From Leifsonia virtsii (GTDB lineage: Bacteria; Actinomycetota; Actinomycetes; Actinomycetales; Microbacteriaceae): DNA of 64,000 nt. The stretch is from assembly GCF_030433675.1 (NCBI RefSeq), contig NZ_JAROCB010000004.1, positions 486,990 through 550,989 of the forward strand, read 5' to 3'. A program made the translations under genes and the position numbers. Below the pieces are notes generated by a model. It did not search any database. It saw only the letters and a list, made by a program, of their open reading frames with translations, and was not told the origin of the DNA. Shown piece after piece: positions 16,765 to 24,340 of this stretch. The first letter of the stretch is position 1. The number at the start of each line of letters is the position of its first letter.

Positions 16765-17817
16765 GTGACCATCGAGACAACGCCGCCCGTGCGCACCCTC
16801 GCGCCGGCGGCCCGCGCCGTCGAGGTGCTCGGCGGCGACCTGACGGAGGGTTCGCTCCGGCGCTACCTCAACGGCATCGCCGGCGTCGACGCGGTCGGCC
16901 TGGAGCAGCGCGCGGCCGGGCTGGGCACGCGGTCCATCAAGACGTCGAGCAAGAAGTGGGCGCTCGACACCGTCATCGAGCTGATCGACCTGACCACGCT
17001 GGAGGGCGCGGACACGCCGGGCAAGGTCCGCTCGCTCGTCGCCAAGGCACTGACCCCCGATCCGTCGGACCCTGGCACGCCGCGTCCCGCCGCCGTCTGC
17101 GTCTACGGCGACATGGTCCCGTACGCGGTGGAGGCGCTCGGCGCGGCCCACGCCGGTGCGGTCCGCCGTGCCGGGGCCAGCGCCGATGGACACAGTGGCG
17201 GCATCAACGTCGCCGCGGTCGCGACCGCGTTCCCGAGCGGCCGTGCGTCGCTCAAGGTCAAGCTCGCCGACACCGCCGACGCGGTGGCGGCCGGCGCCGA
17301 CGAGATCGACATGGTCATCGACCGCGGCGCGTTCCTCTCTGGCCGCTACGGCCAGGTGTTCGACGAGATCGTCGCCGTCAAGGAGGCATGTCGCCGCGAC
17401 GACGGCACCTACGCGCACCTCAAGGTCATCCTGGAGACAGGCGAGCTGAACACCTACGACAACGTGCGGCGCGCGTCCTGGCTCAGCATCCTGGCCGGCG
17501 GCGACTTCATCAAGACCTCGACCGGCAAGGTGTCGCCTGCGGCCACGCTGCCGGTGACCCTGCTCATGCTGGAGGTCGTGCGCGACTGGCACCGGCTCAC
17601 CGGCGAGGAGATCGGCGTGAAGCCGGCGGGCGGCATCCGCTCGTCGAAGGACGCCATCAAGTACCTCGTGACCGTCGCCGAGACGGTGGGGGAGCACTGG
17701 CTGCAGCCGCACCTGTTCCGGTTCGGCGCGTCCAGCCTGCTCAACGACGTGCTGCTGCAGCGGCAGAAGCTGACCACCGGCCACTACTCCGGCGCCGACT
17801 ACGTGACGATCGACTGA
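16765..17817 (+). CDS. deoC: Deoxyribose-phosphate aldolase DeoC
   Basis: DeoC of 350 residues, which cleaves 2-deoxyribose 5-phosphate to glyceraldehyde 3-phosphate and acetaldehyde. It has the long form with an N-terminal extension of about 90 residues. The Schiff-base lysine lies in GGDFIKTSTGKVSP and the second catalytic lysine in GVKPAGGIRSSKDA. The GTG at 16765 is preferred because GGAGGA (16755-16760) sits five bases upstream; the ATG at 16753 overlaps that ribosome binding site. It lies 14 bases after the regulator and 14 bases before the ALDH gene. Confidence 0.93.
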   Translation: MTIETTPPVRTLAPAARAVEVLGGDLTEGSLRRYLNGIAGVDAVGLEQRAAGLGTRSIKTSSKKWALDTVIELIDLTTLEGADTPGKVRSLVAKALTPDPSDPGTPRPAAVCVYGDMVPYAVEALGAAHAGAVRRAGASADGHSGGINVAAVATAFPSGRASLKVKLADTADAVAAGADEIDMVIDRGAFLSGRYGQVFDEIVAVKEACRRDDGTYAHLKVILETGELNTYDNVRRASWLSILAGGDFIKTSTGKVSPAATLPVTLLMLEVVRDWHRLTGEEIGVKPAGGIRSSKDAIKYLVTVAETVGEHWLQPHLFRFGASSLLNDVLLQRQKLTTGHYSGADYVTID

Positions 17818-17831
17818 AAGCTGACCTGACC

Positions 17832-19328
17832 ATGAGTTTCCTCGAATACGCACCGGCTCCCGAGTCGCGGTCGATCCTGAACCTCCGCGACCAGTACGGC
17901 CTCTTCATCGACGGCGAGTTCGTCGACGGGCACGGGACACCGTTCCAGACCATCTCGCCCGCCACGGAGGAGCGCATCGCCACCATCGCGACCGCCGACG
18001 CCTCCGACGTGGATGCGGCCGTCGCCGCCGCCCGCCGCGCCTACGACCGCGTCTGGTCGCGCATGAGCGGCAGCGACCGCGGCAAGTACCTGTTCCGCAT
18101 CGCCCGGCTGGTGCAGGAGCGCGCCCGCGAGCTCGCCGTCGCCGAGAGCCTCGACAACGGCAAGCCGATCAAGGAGAGTCGGGATGTGGACGTCCCGCTC
18201 GTCGCCGCCTGGTTCTTCTACTACGCGGGATGGGCGGACAAGCTGGAGCACGCCGGCCTCGGCCCCGCGCCCCGCGCGCTCGGGGTCGCAGCCCAGGTCA
18301 TCCCGTGGAACTTCCCGCTGCTCATGCTGGCGTGGAAGATCGCCCCCGCCCTGGCCGCGGGCAACACGGTCGTGCTGAAGCCGGCCGAGACCACCCCGCT
18401 GACCGCGCTGCTGTTCGCCGAGATCGTGCAGCAGGCCGACCTGCCGCCGGGCGTCGTCAACATCGTCACCGGCGCAGGGGAGACCGGCCGCGACCTGGTC
18501 TCCCACCCGGACGTGAACAAGGTGGCCTTCACCGGCTCCACCGCGGTCGGGCGCGAGATCGCCCGCTCGGTTGCCGGCACCTCCAAGAAGCTCACGCTCG
18601 AGCTCGGCGGAAAGGCCGCCAACATCGTCTTCGACGACGCACCCATCGACCAGGCGGTCGAAGGCATCGTGAACGGCATCTTCTTCAACCAGGGCCACGT
18701 CTGCTGCGCGGGCAGCCGGCTGCTCGTGCAGGAGAGCATCCACGACGAGGTCGTCGACCGGCTCAAGCACCGGCTGTCGACGCTGCGCCTCGGCGACCCG
18801 CTCGACAAGAACACCGACATCGGGGCGATCAACTCGGCCGAGCAGCTGCAGCGCATCCGCGAGCTGTCCGACATCGGCGAGGCGGAGGGCGCGGAGCGCT
18901 GGACCGCCGACTGCGCCATCCCGGAGAACGGCTTCTGGTTCGCGCCGACCATCTTCGACAACGTGTCGACGAGCCACCGCATCGCGCGCGAGGAGATCTT
19001 CGGCCCGGTGCTGTCGGTGCTGACCTTCCGCACCCCGGCCGAGGCGATCGCGAAGGCCAACAACACCCCGTACGGGCTTTCCGCCGGCATCTGGTCGGAG
19101 AAGGGCAGCCGCATCCTGGCCGTCGCCGACAAGCTGCGCGCCGGCGTGGTGTGGGCGAACACCTTCAACCGCTTCGACCCGGCCAGCCCGTTCGGCGGGT
19201 ACAAGGAGTCCGGGTACGGCCGCGAGGGCGGCCGCCACGGTCTCGGCGCCTACCTGGTGCCCGGCCGGTCCCTCCCGGCCGCCGCCTCCATCCCCGCCCG
19301 CATCGCTCGCAAGGGAGCCTCCAAATGA
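17832..19328 (+). CDS. Aldehyde dehydrogenase (catalytic partner of the pair)
   Basis: Full-length NAD(P)-dependent aldehyde dehydrogenase of 498 residues. It has the cofactor motifs VIPWNFPLLMLAWKIAPALA and FTGSTAVGREIA, the general base in LELGGKAAN, and the catalytic cysteine in NQGHVCCAGSRL. After DeoC it could oxidise acetaldehyde to acetate. It overlaps the next gene by four bases (ATGA), and that gene encodes a half-length ALDH. The pair has the size and order of the two domains of ALDH16 proteins. Confidence 0.92.
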   Translation: MSFLEYAPAPESRSILNLRDQYGLFIDGEFVDGHGTPFQTISPATEERIATIATADASDVDAAVAAARRAYDRVWSRMSGSDRGKYLFRIARLVQERARELAVAESLDNGKPIKESRDVDVPLVAAWFFYYAGWADKLEHAGLGPAPRALGVAAQVIPWNFPLLMLAWKIAPALAAGNTVVLKPAETTPLTALLFAEIVQQADLPPGVVNIVTGAGETGRDLVSHPDVNKVAFTGSTAVGREIARSVAGTSKKLTLELGGKAANIVFDDAPIDQAVEGIVNGIFFNQGHVCCAGSRLLVQESIHDEVVDRLKHRLSTLRLGDPLDKNTDIGAINSAEQLQRIRELSDIGEAEGAERWTADCAIPENGFWFAPTIFDNVSTSHRIAREEIFGPVLSVLTFRTPAEAIAKANNTPYGLSAGIWSEKGSRILAVADKLRAGVVWANTFNRFDPASPFGGYKESGYGREGGRHGLGAYLVPGRSLPAAASIPARIARKGASK

Positions 19329-20185
19329 GCCGCTTGGCCGTCCCGAAGACCTACAAGCTCTACATCGGCGGGAAGTTCCCGCGCAGCGAGTCCGGCCGCA
19401 CCTACGAGGTGACCACGCCGAAGGGCGGGTTCCTCGCCAACGCGGCCAAGGCCTCCCGCAAGGACGCCCGTGACGCCGTGGTCGCCGCGCGCGCCGCGGT
19501 CTCGGGATGGTCGGGGGCCACCGCCTACAACCGCGGTCAGGTGCTCTACCGCATCGCGGAGCTGATGGAGGGCCGCCGGGCGCAGTTCGTCGACGAGATC
19601 CGCGAGACCGAGGGCGTCTCCGCCTCCGCCGCGACGGCGCAGGTCGATGAGGCGATCGACCGCTGGGTCTGGTACGCGGGCTGGGCGGACAAGTTCGCGC
19701 AGGTCGCGGGCAACGCCAACCCCGTCGCGGGCCCCTACTTCAACATCTCGGTGCCGGAGCCGACCGGCGTGGTCGCGATCGTCGCGCCGCAGGACTCGAG
19801 CCTGCTCGGTTTCGTGAGCGCCGTCGCTCCCGCCCTGGTCGCCGGCAACACGGTGGTCGTCGTGGCGAGCGAGCGCTTCCCGCTGTCGGCGATCAGCCTC
19901 AGCGAGGTGCTGGCGACGAGCGACGTGCCGGGCGGCGTGGTCAACATCCTGACCGGGTCGCCTGCCGAGATCGCGCCGTGGCTGGCGTCGCACGCCGACG
20001 TCAACGCGCTCGACCTGGTCGGTGCCGGCGAACTGGAGTGGATCGACCTGCAGATCGCCGCGGCGGACACCCTCAAGCGCGTCCTGCCGCCGGAGAACGG
20101 TCCCGACGCCGCCGCGCCGTCGCTCGACCGCATCGCGTTCTTCACCGAGACGAAGACGGTCTGGCACACCAAGTCGCTGCTCTGA
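19325..20185 (+). CDS. Truncated ALDH-fold protein without catalytic cysteine (ALDH16 C-terminal-like)
   Basis: Protein of 286 residues homologous to the N-terminal cofactor-binding part of aldehyde dehydrogenases (YKLYIGGKFPRSESGRTYEV; IVAPQDSSLLGFVSAVAPAL; PLSAISLSEVLATSDVPGG). It ends before the catalytic domain: there is no ELGGK base and no catalytic Cys, and its only ALDH-like end is DRIAFFTETKTVWH. The reading frame is intact and coupled to the full ALDH gene, so this is not simple decay. The best parallel known to me is the degenerate second domain of ALDH16 proteins, here encoded separately. Confidence 0.8.
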   Translation: MSRLAVPKTYKLYIGGKFPRSESGRTYEVTTPKGGFLANAAKASRKDARDAVVAARAAVSGWSGATAYNRGQVLYRIAELMEGRRAQFVDEIRETEGVSASAATAQVDEAIDRWVWYAGWADKFAQVAGNANPVAGPYFNISVPEPTGVVAIVAPQDSSLLGFVSAVAPALVAGNTVVVVASERFPLSAISLSEVLATSDVPGGVVNILTGSPAEIAPWLASHADVNALDLVGAGELEWIDLQIAAADTLKRVLPPENGPDAAAPSLDRIAFFTETKTVWHTKSLL

Positions 20186-20191
20186 CCGGCC

Positions 20192-20272
20192 CGCGATTCG
20201 TGCCGAGTGGGCGCGATTCGTGACGGATGGGGCTCGATCGTCACGAACGGCGCTCGTTCGTCACGAATCGCG
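20192..20272 (+). terminator. Compound hairpin with TTCGTCACGAA arms after the ALDH pair
   Basis: CGCGATTCGTGAC (20212-20224) pairs perfectly with GTCACGAATCGCG (20260-20272). An additional copy of the left arm lies at 20192-20202 and a partial right arm at 20240-20247, so alternative folds exist. It starts seven bases after the ALDH-like stop. A related motif occurs at 58916-58966. The 146-base gap holds nothing else obvious except the downstream ribosome binding site. Confidence 0.65.
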
Positions 20273-20331
20273 GCCCTCGCATCCCCGTTCGATTGGAGGG
20301 AGGATGGAGGGAGACCTAGGGGAGGCTGCGG

Positions 20332-20925
20332 ATGACGGACGAGTGGAGACCGGAGGGCGAGGTGCTGGCCCTCGTCGGGGACAGCCTGACGCAGGGCGGC
20401 GACTGGGGGGCACTGCTGCCCGGTGAGACGGTGCGCAACTTCGGTGTCGCCGGCGACACGACCGACGACGTCATCGCGCGGCTGGACGCCGTGATCGAGT
20501 CGAGTCCGGCGCTCGTGGCCCTGCTCGTCGGCACCAACGACCTGGCCTGGCGCCGGTCGGTCGAGCACGTCGTCCGCAACGTGGAGACCATCCTGGTGAC
20601 GCTCCGGAAGGAGCTGCCGGACACGCGCATCCTGGTGCAGTCGGTGATGCCGCGCGGGCACGAGTTCGCCGACCAGATCCGCGACATCAACCGGCACCTG
20701 TGGCAGTTCGCGCCGACCGTGCACGCCGGCTGGCTCGACCTGTGGCCGGCCCTCGCGCTGGAGGACGGCGAGCTGAATCCCGCCTTCACCGAGGACCGCC
20801 TGCACCTGAACGAGGAGGGCTACCGGGCCTGGGCCGCCGAACTGGCCCCCGCCCTGGAGCGCCTGCGCGACCTCCCGCCCAACTCCCGCGCCATCACCCT
20901 CCCCGACCTCGGCGGCTCCCGCTAG
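20332..20925 (+). CDS. SGNH/GDSL family hydrolase
   Basis: Protein of 197 residues of the SGNH hydrolase fold, small esterases or lipases. Block I is ALVGDSLTQGGDW with the catalytic Ser, block II is FGVAGDTTDDV, block III is VGTNDLAW, and block V is EDRLHLNEEGY with the Asp-His pair. No signal peptide is seen, so it acts in the cytoplasm; the acyl substrate is not predictable. The start has GGGGAGG six bases upstream. It converges on the M20 peptidase gene, with a hairpin between them. Confidence 0.9.
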   Translation: MTDEWRPEGEVLALVGDSLTQGGDWGALLPGETVRNFGVAGDTTDDVIARLDAVIESSPALVALLVGTNDLAWRRSVEHVVRNVETILVTLRKELPDTRILVQSVMPRGHEFADQIRDINRHLWQFAPTVHAGWLDLWPALALEDGELNPAFTEDRLHLNEEGYRAWAAELAPALERLRDLPPNSRAITLPDLGGSR

Positions 20926-20934
20926 CCCCCACCA

Positions 20935-20988
20935 TCGAGTCCGCGAAGACTGCACGCGACACGCCGTAGAGGCGTGCAGTCTTGGTGT
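20935..20988. terminator. Convergent hairpin with GACACGCCG loop (copy 2)
   Basis: A perfect 12-base stem (20946-20957 with 20972-20983, AAGACTGCACGC) surrounds a 14-base loop that begins GACACGCCG. The 32 bases at 20935-20966 are identical to 36843-36874, 16 kb away. It lies between the convergent SGNH and M20 genes. Confidence 0.75.
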
Positions 20989-21001
20989 ACTCGACGGGGG
21001 A

Positions 21002-22336
21002 TCAGGAGGTGCGGAGGAGGGCTTGGTAGACGCTGATGCCGCGGAGCCAGGTGGCGACGCGGATGCGCTCGTCGCGTGCGTGCAGCGCCCCGCGCTCGTC
21101 CGCGCTCAGCTCGAACGGCGTGAAGCGGTAGACGGCGTCGCAGATCCCGGTGAAGTGCCGGCTGTCGCTCGCGCCGAGCATGACGTACGGCGTGACGACG
21201 GCCCGCGGGTGCACGGCGCCGATGGCCGCGGCGAGCCGCTCCCACTGCGGCCCCTCCGACGGCGACACCGGCGACGGCTCGCTCGCGTCGACGGCCTCGA
21301 TCCGCACCGCGTCATCCCGGATCGCCCGGCGCAGGTGGCCGAGCGTCTCCGCCACCGACGAGCCGACGGCGATGCGCGTGTTGACGACCGCCTCCGCGGT
21401 CTCCGGCAGGGCGTTCGCGGCGAGGCTGCCGCGCAGCTGCGTCACGGCGGTGGTGGTGCGCACGATCGCGCGCGTCTCGTCGCTCAGCCGGCCGAACACC
21501 CAGCGCAGCACAGGCTGCAGCCGCCGGGCGCGCGTGAACACGGCCCGCAGCGGCCCGGTCGCGTGCGCGCCGAGCGTCTCCACCATCCGCAGGTTCGTCT
21601 CGGTCAGCCGCGCCGGGAACGGCCGGGCGTTCAGCCGCGTGATCGCCCGTGCCAGCCGCACCGTCGCCGTCATCCGCGGGGGAGTGGACGCGTGCCCGCC
21701 GTGCTGCTCGACAGTGAGCCGCACGCTCGTGATGCCCTTCTCGCTCACCCCGACCACCGCGATCGGCGCGCTCACGCCCGGGAAGATCCGCTCGACGACC
21801 GCGCCGCCTTCGTCGAGCACGAGCGCCGGGCGGACGCCGCGCTCCCGCAGCACCGCCGCGATGCCGCGCGCACCGGAGCCGACCGTCTCCTCGTCGTGCC
21901 CGAAGCTCAGGTAGACGTCGTCCGCCGGCTGGAAGCCCTTGCGCACGAGCGCCTCCACGGCCTCCAGGATCGCGACGACGGCCCCCTTGTCGTCGATCGC
22001 CCCGCGCCCCCAGAGGAGACGCTGCTCGCCCTCGCCGGTGAGCTCGGCGGCGAACGGGGGATGCGTCCAGCCCTCCTCGGTCGCCGGCACCACGTCGTAG
22101 TGCGCCATCAGCACGGTCGGGTCGCCGTCGCCGCGGCCGCGCCAGCGGTACAGCAGCGAGTGGCCGTGCCGCTCGCGCTCCAGCGCGGCGTGCAGCGCCG
22201 GGTAGAGCTCCGGCAGCGCGTCGGCGAACCGGTCGAAGGCGGCCCAGTCGGTCTCCGACACGTCGTTGCGCGACATCGTGGGGATGCGCAGCAGCGAGCG
22301 GAACCGCTCCAGCGCGCCGTCGTCGGCGGACGTCAC
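21002..22336 (-). CDS. M20 family metallopeptidase
   Basis: Di-zinc amidohydrolase/peptidase of 444 residues. Metal-binding and catalytic motifs are MAHYDVVP, LWGRGAIDDKG, LSFGHDEETVGS, a later DEGG, and ASDSRHFTG. The dimerisation domain (about residues 220-330) has VEQHGGHASTPP. Relatives include carboxypeptidase PM20D1/Yscs-like enzymes that cleave N-acyl amino acids or dipeptides. The GTG start overlaps the macrodomain stop by four bases (GTGA), so the gene belongs to the regulator-macrodomain-M20 operon. Confidence 0.9.
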   Translation of the reverse strand: MTSADDGALERFRSLLRIPTMSRNDVSETDWAAFDRFADALPELYPALHAALERERHGHSLLYRWRGRGDGDPTVLMAHYDVVPATEEGWTHPPFAAELTGEGEQRLLWGRGAIDDKGAVVAILEAVEALVRKGFQPADDVYLSFGHDEETVGSGARGIAAVLRERGVRPALVLDEGGAVVERIFPGVSAPIAVVGVSEKGITSVRLTVEQHGGHASTPPRMTATVRLARAITRLNARPFPARLTETNLRMVETLGAHATGPLRAVFTRARRLQPVLRWVFGRLSDETRAIVRTTTAVTQLRGSLAANALPETAEAVVNTRIAVGSSVAETLGHLRRAIRDDAVRIEAVDASEPSPVSPSEGPQWERLAAAIGAVHPRAVVTPYVMLGASDSRHFTGICDAVYRFTPFELSADERGALHARDERIRVATWLRGISVYQALLRTS

Positions 22337-22860
22337 TCGCCGGCCGCCGCGCGGAAGGCGTCGAACGCCTCGTCGGAGAAGAGCACGAACCGCACGTGCT
22401 CGACCGATCCGACCCCCGAGGAGAGCACTGCGCGCACGGTGCTGACCGCGACCCGGGCGGCGTCGTCCATCGGCCAGCCGTAGACGCCGGCAGAGATGGC
22501 GGGGAATGCGACCGTGCGCGCGCCGAGCTCGCGGGCGACGCGGAGGGAGGAGCGGTACGCGTTCTGCAGCAGCGGCGTGCGGTCCTCGCGCGCCGACCAG
22601 ACCGGTCCGACCGCGTGGATGACCCACTTCGACCCCAGGTCGCCCGCGATCGTGGCGACCGCCTGCCCGGTGGGGAGGCCCTCCGGGAGGGTCGTGGCGC
22701 GCAGTTCGCGCGTCGCCTCCAGGATCGCGGGGCCGCCGCGGCGGTGGATGGCGCCGTCGACGCCCCCGCCGCCGAGCAGCGAGCTGTTGGCGGCGTTCAC
22801 GATGGCGTCGACCGTCTCGTCGGTGATGTCGCCGCGGACGATGCGGATGAGCTCCTCCAC
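22333..22860 (-). CDS. Macrodomain protein, O-acetyl-ADP-ribose deacetylase type
   Basis: Protein of 175 residues forming a single macrodomain of the YmdB/MacroD type, which binds ADP-ribose and often removes acetyl or ADP-ribosyl groups. Key motifs are DAIVNAANSSLLGGGGVDGA (residues 18-37, with the catalytic Asn/Asp region), VIHAVGPVW, and FPAISAGVYGWPMDDAA. It starts with GTG two bases after the metal-sensor stop and overlaps the M20 gene, so all three are coupled. Confidence 0.92.
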   Translation of the reverse strand: MEELIRIVRGDITDETVDAIVNAANSSLLGGGGVDGAIHRRGGPAILEATRELRATTLPEGLPTGQAVATIAGDLGSKWVIHAVGPVWSAREDRTPLLQNAYRSSLRVARELGARTVAFPAISAGVYGWPMDDAARVAVSTVRAVLSSGVGSVEHVRFVLFSDEAFDAFRAAAGE

Positions 22861-22862
22861 CG

Positions 22863-23141
22863 TCAGCCCCGGTTGTTGGAGAGCTCGTAGATCTTGAGCA
22901 GCTCGACGATGGCGTCGTCCTGGGCGCTCCCGCCCTCTTCGAACGCCTCGGAGACGTGGGTCCGGAGGTGGTTCTCGACGAGCAGCCGGTTGAGGGAGCC
23001 GAGCGACTTCTGGATGGCCAGCGACTGGGTGATGATGTCGATGCAGTAGTCCTCGTTCTCGATCATCTTCTCGAGACCCCGGAGCTGCCCTTCGAGGATG
23101 CGCGTTCGGTGCAGCGCCCGCTTCTTGATGTCTGCGATCAC
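22863..23141 (-). CDS. CsoR/RcnR/FrmR family regulator (DUF156)
   Basis: All-helical repressor of 92 residues of the metal- and aldehyde-sensing DUF156 family. Conserved positions are EGQLRGLEKMI, Cys33 in EDYCIDIITQ, His58 in ENHLRTHV, and His62 where CsoR proteins carry a second Cys. The C-H-H set departs from the copper sensor C-H-C pattern and is closer to RcnR-type sensors, though no His is present at position 3. It is divergent from a RbsD-like gene and has two G/C-tract operators between them. The start is a leaderless GTG. Confidence 0.88.
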   Translation of the reverse strand: MIADIKKRALHRTRILEGQLRGLEKMIENEDYCIDIITQSLAIQKSLGSLNRLLVENHLRTHVSEAFEEGGSAQDDAIVELLKIYELSNNRG

Positions 23142-23147
23142 CCCCTC

Positions 23148-23153
23148 AGGATA
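23148..23153 (-). promoter_or_regulatory. -10 element TATCCT, leaderless start of the DUF156 regulator
   Basis: On the minus strand TATCCT ends six bases before the GTG at 23141. The matching -35 position (23171-23176) falls inside the first operator. Confidence 0.55.
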
Positions 23154-23166
23154 CGACCTTCCCGTG

Positions 23167-23219
23167 GATACCCCAGTGGGGTCTCAGTGTGCAAAAAGCC
23201 CCCCAATGGGGGGTAGGGG
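23167..23219. promoter_or_regulatory. Two CsoR-family-type operators
   Basis: GATACCCCAGTGGGGTCTC (23167-23185) and GCCCCCCAATGGGGGGTAG (23198-23216) are C-tract/G-tract palindromes flanked by A/T, the form known for CsoR/RcnR repressors. Operator 1 covers the -35 of the regulator and operator 2 covers the -35 region of the divergent gene, whose -10 is TATCCT at 23238-23243. This fits autorepression and control of both directions. Confidence 0.75.
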
Positions 23220-23289
23220 TGGACATACCGAGAGGTCTATCCTCCAGGGAGGGGTTGAGAAATATTCGTTTAACAGGAAAGGCCCGACT

Positions 23290-23718
23290 TTGCTGAAGAA
23301 CCTCAGCCCGCTGCTGTCCGGTGCGCTCTTGAGCGCACTCGACGCCATGAGTGATGGCGAGACGCTTACCCTCGTGGGCAGCGGCTATCCGGAAGACCAG
23401 ATCACCACGCCCGTCGTCCACCTCGGTGACGACGTCACGACGGAGGCCGCCGCAGAGGCCATCCTCTCCGTGTTCCCGCTCGATACGGAGGATGCCTCGC
23501 CGATCGTGTTCCTCGACCTCGCCGCAGAACCCTACGACGTGCCCGACGTCGCGTTCGCGGTGAACGGGATCGCCTCGGACGCCGAACTCCGCCGAGTCCC
23601 GATGACCCGCCTCGAGCTCGACGCCTTCGTCCAGCTCGCCCGACACTCCGCCGTCACGGTGCGCGTCGGGTCCGACGCGCCGCCGTGCGCATTCCTGTTC
23701 CGCCGGGGAGTGCTGTAG
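23290..23718 (+). CDS. RbsD/FucU-like protein with altered active site
   Basis: Protein of 142 residues starting MLKNLSPLLSGALLSALDAM, which aligns with the FucU/RbsD family of sugar mutarotases and pyranases. The signature MGHGD...DAGFP reads MSDGETLTLVGSGYP here, so the conserved His and Asp are lost. The TTG at 23290 is the start, because AGGAAAG (23275-23281) lies eight bases upstream and the protein then begins exactly like FucU. The upstream region carries the two DUF156 operators. The sugar-converting activity is doubtful. Confidence 0.75.
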   Translation: MLKNLSPLLSGALLSALDAMSDGETLTLVGSGYPEDQITTPVVHLGDDVTTEAAAEAILSVFPLDTEDASPIVFLDLAAEPYDVPDVAFAVNGIASDAELRRVPMTRLELDAFVQLARHSAVTVRVGSDAPPCAFLFRRGVL

Positions 23719-23746
23719 CCCGCAGCACGCCCCACCACACAGCGCC

Positions 23747-23789
23747 GCCCGCCCGGCCGGAGAGCGAGGTCTCCGGGAACCGGGCGGGC
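23747..23789 (+). terminator. Nested terminator hairpin after the RbsD-like gene
   Basis: A perfect outer stem (23747-23756 with 23780-23789, GCCCGCCCGG) encloses a perfect inner stem (23757-23763 with 23770-23776, CCGGAGA). It lies about 30 bases after the stop, with no T run. Confidence 0.7.
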
Positions 23790-23808
23790 GCACCATGTCC
23801 GGGCCGCG

Positions 23809-23814
23809 TAGAGT
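23809..23814 (+). promoter_or_regulatory. -10 element TAGAGT, leaderless start at 23823
   Basis: TAGAGT ends eight bases before the GTG at 23823 and fixes that start inside a longer open frame. Confidence 0.5.
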
Positions 23815-23822
23815 GGGATGCC

Positions 23823-24170
23823 GTGTCCCGTCCCCACACGCCGCAGCAGCCCGCCTTCAACAGGGCCGCGCTCGCGCCCGGTCTGCTCGGCGCGATCGTG
23901 CTCCTCGCGGGGCTCGCGCTCGTCGGCGGCGACGCGTATCTCTACATCCGCTACGGCGTCAGCATCCTCGCTCTCATCCTCTGCGTCTTCGCCGGCCAGG
24001 CGCGGATGTGGTGGTGGCTGGTGGGCCTCGTGCCGCTCGCGGTGGTGTGGAATCCCGTGTGGCCGCTGCCGCTCGGCACCCTCGCCCTGCAGGGTCTCTC
24101 CATCGTCGGGGCGGTCGTCTTCGTCGCCGCCGCGGTCACGATCAAGATTCCCGCTGACACGCGTCGCTGA
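23823..24170 (+). CDS. Small four-helix membrane protein (DUF6804-like)
   Basis: Protein of 115 residues with a short polar N-terminus (SRPHTPQQPAFNRAALAP) and four membrane helices (about residues 18-36, 40-56, 62-78 and 86-108). The aromatic stretch RMWWWLVGLVPLAVVWNPVWP is typical of a small family often labelled DUF6804. No catalytic motif is seen. The GTG start is leaderless. The next gene starts 170 bases later, after a structured leader. Confidence 0.72.
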   Translation: MSRPHTPQQPAFNRAALAPGLLGAIVLLAGLALVGGDAYLYIRYGVSILALILCVFAGQARMWWWLVGLVPLAVVWNPVWPLPLGTLALQGLSIVGAVVFVAAAVTIKIPADTRR

Positions 24171-24186
24171 ACGCCGGGCTTTCCGG

Positions 24187-24340
24187 TAAAATGGAGCTGC
24201 GCGTCCATCCTGTGCCGCGCTCCCGGCGTCACCCGCGTCGAGCCCGGTCCACTCGGTCACCGGTCCTCCCGCCTCCGCCGGCCTCACGCCCACACGGCGT
24301 CGCGTCCTCCGACAGCCCGCGACGCCTCCACTGGAGGACC
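24187..24340 (+). promoter_or_regulatory. -10 element and structured leader of the SNF2 helicase gene
   Basis: TAAAAT at 24187-24192 is a good -10 hexamer, giving a leader of about 140 bases. Near its end GGCGTCGCG (24296-24304) pairs perfectly with CGCGACGCC (24318-24326). The ribosome binding site GGAGG (24333-24337) can pair with CCTCC (24325-24329) across a three-base loop. The ribosome binding site is therefore within a small hairpin, which suggests translational control. Confidence 0.45.

Noticed and set aside
22863..23141. Copper sensor CsoR
   Set aside because: The second cysteine ligand of CsoR is His62 here, and there is no copper exporter or chaperone in the neighbourhood; only the wider DUF156 family can be claimed.
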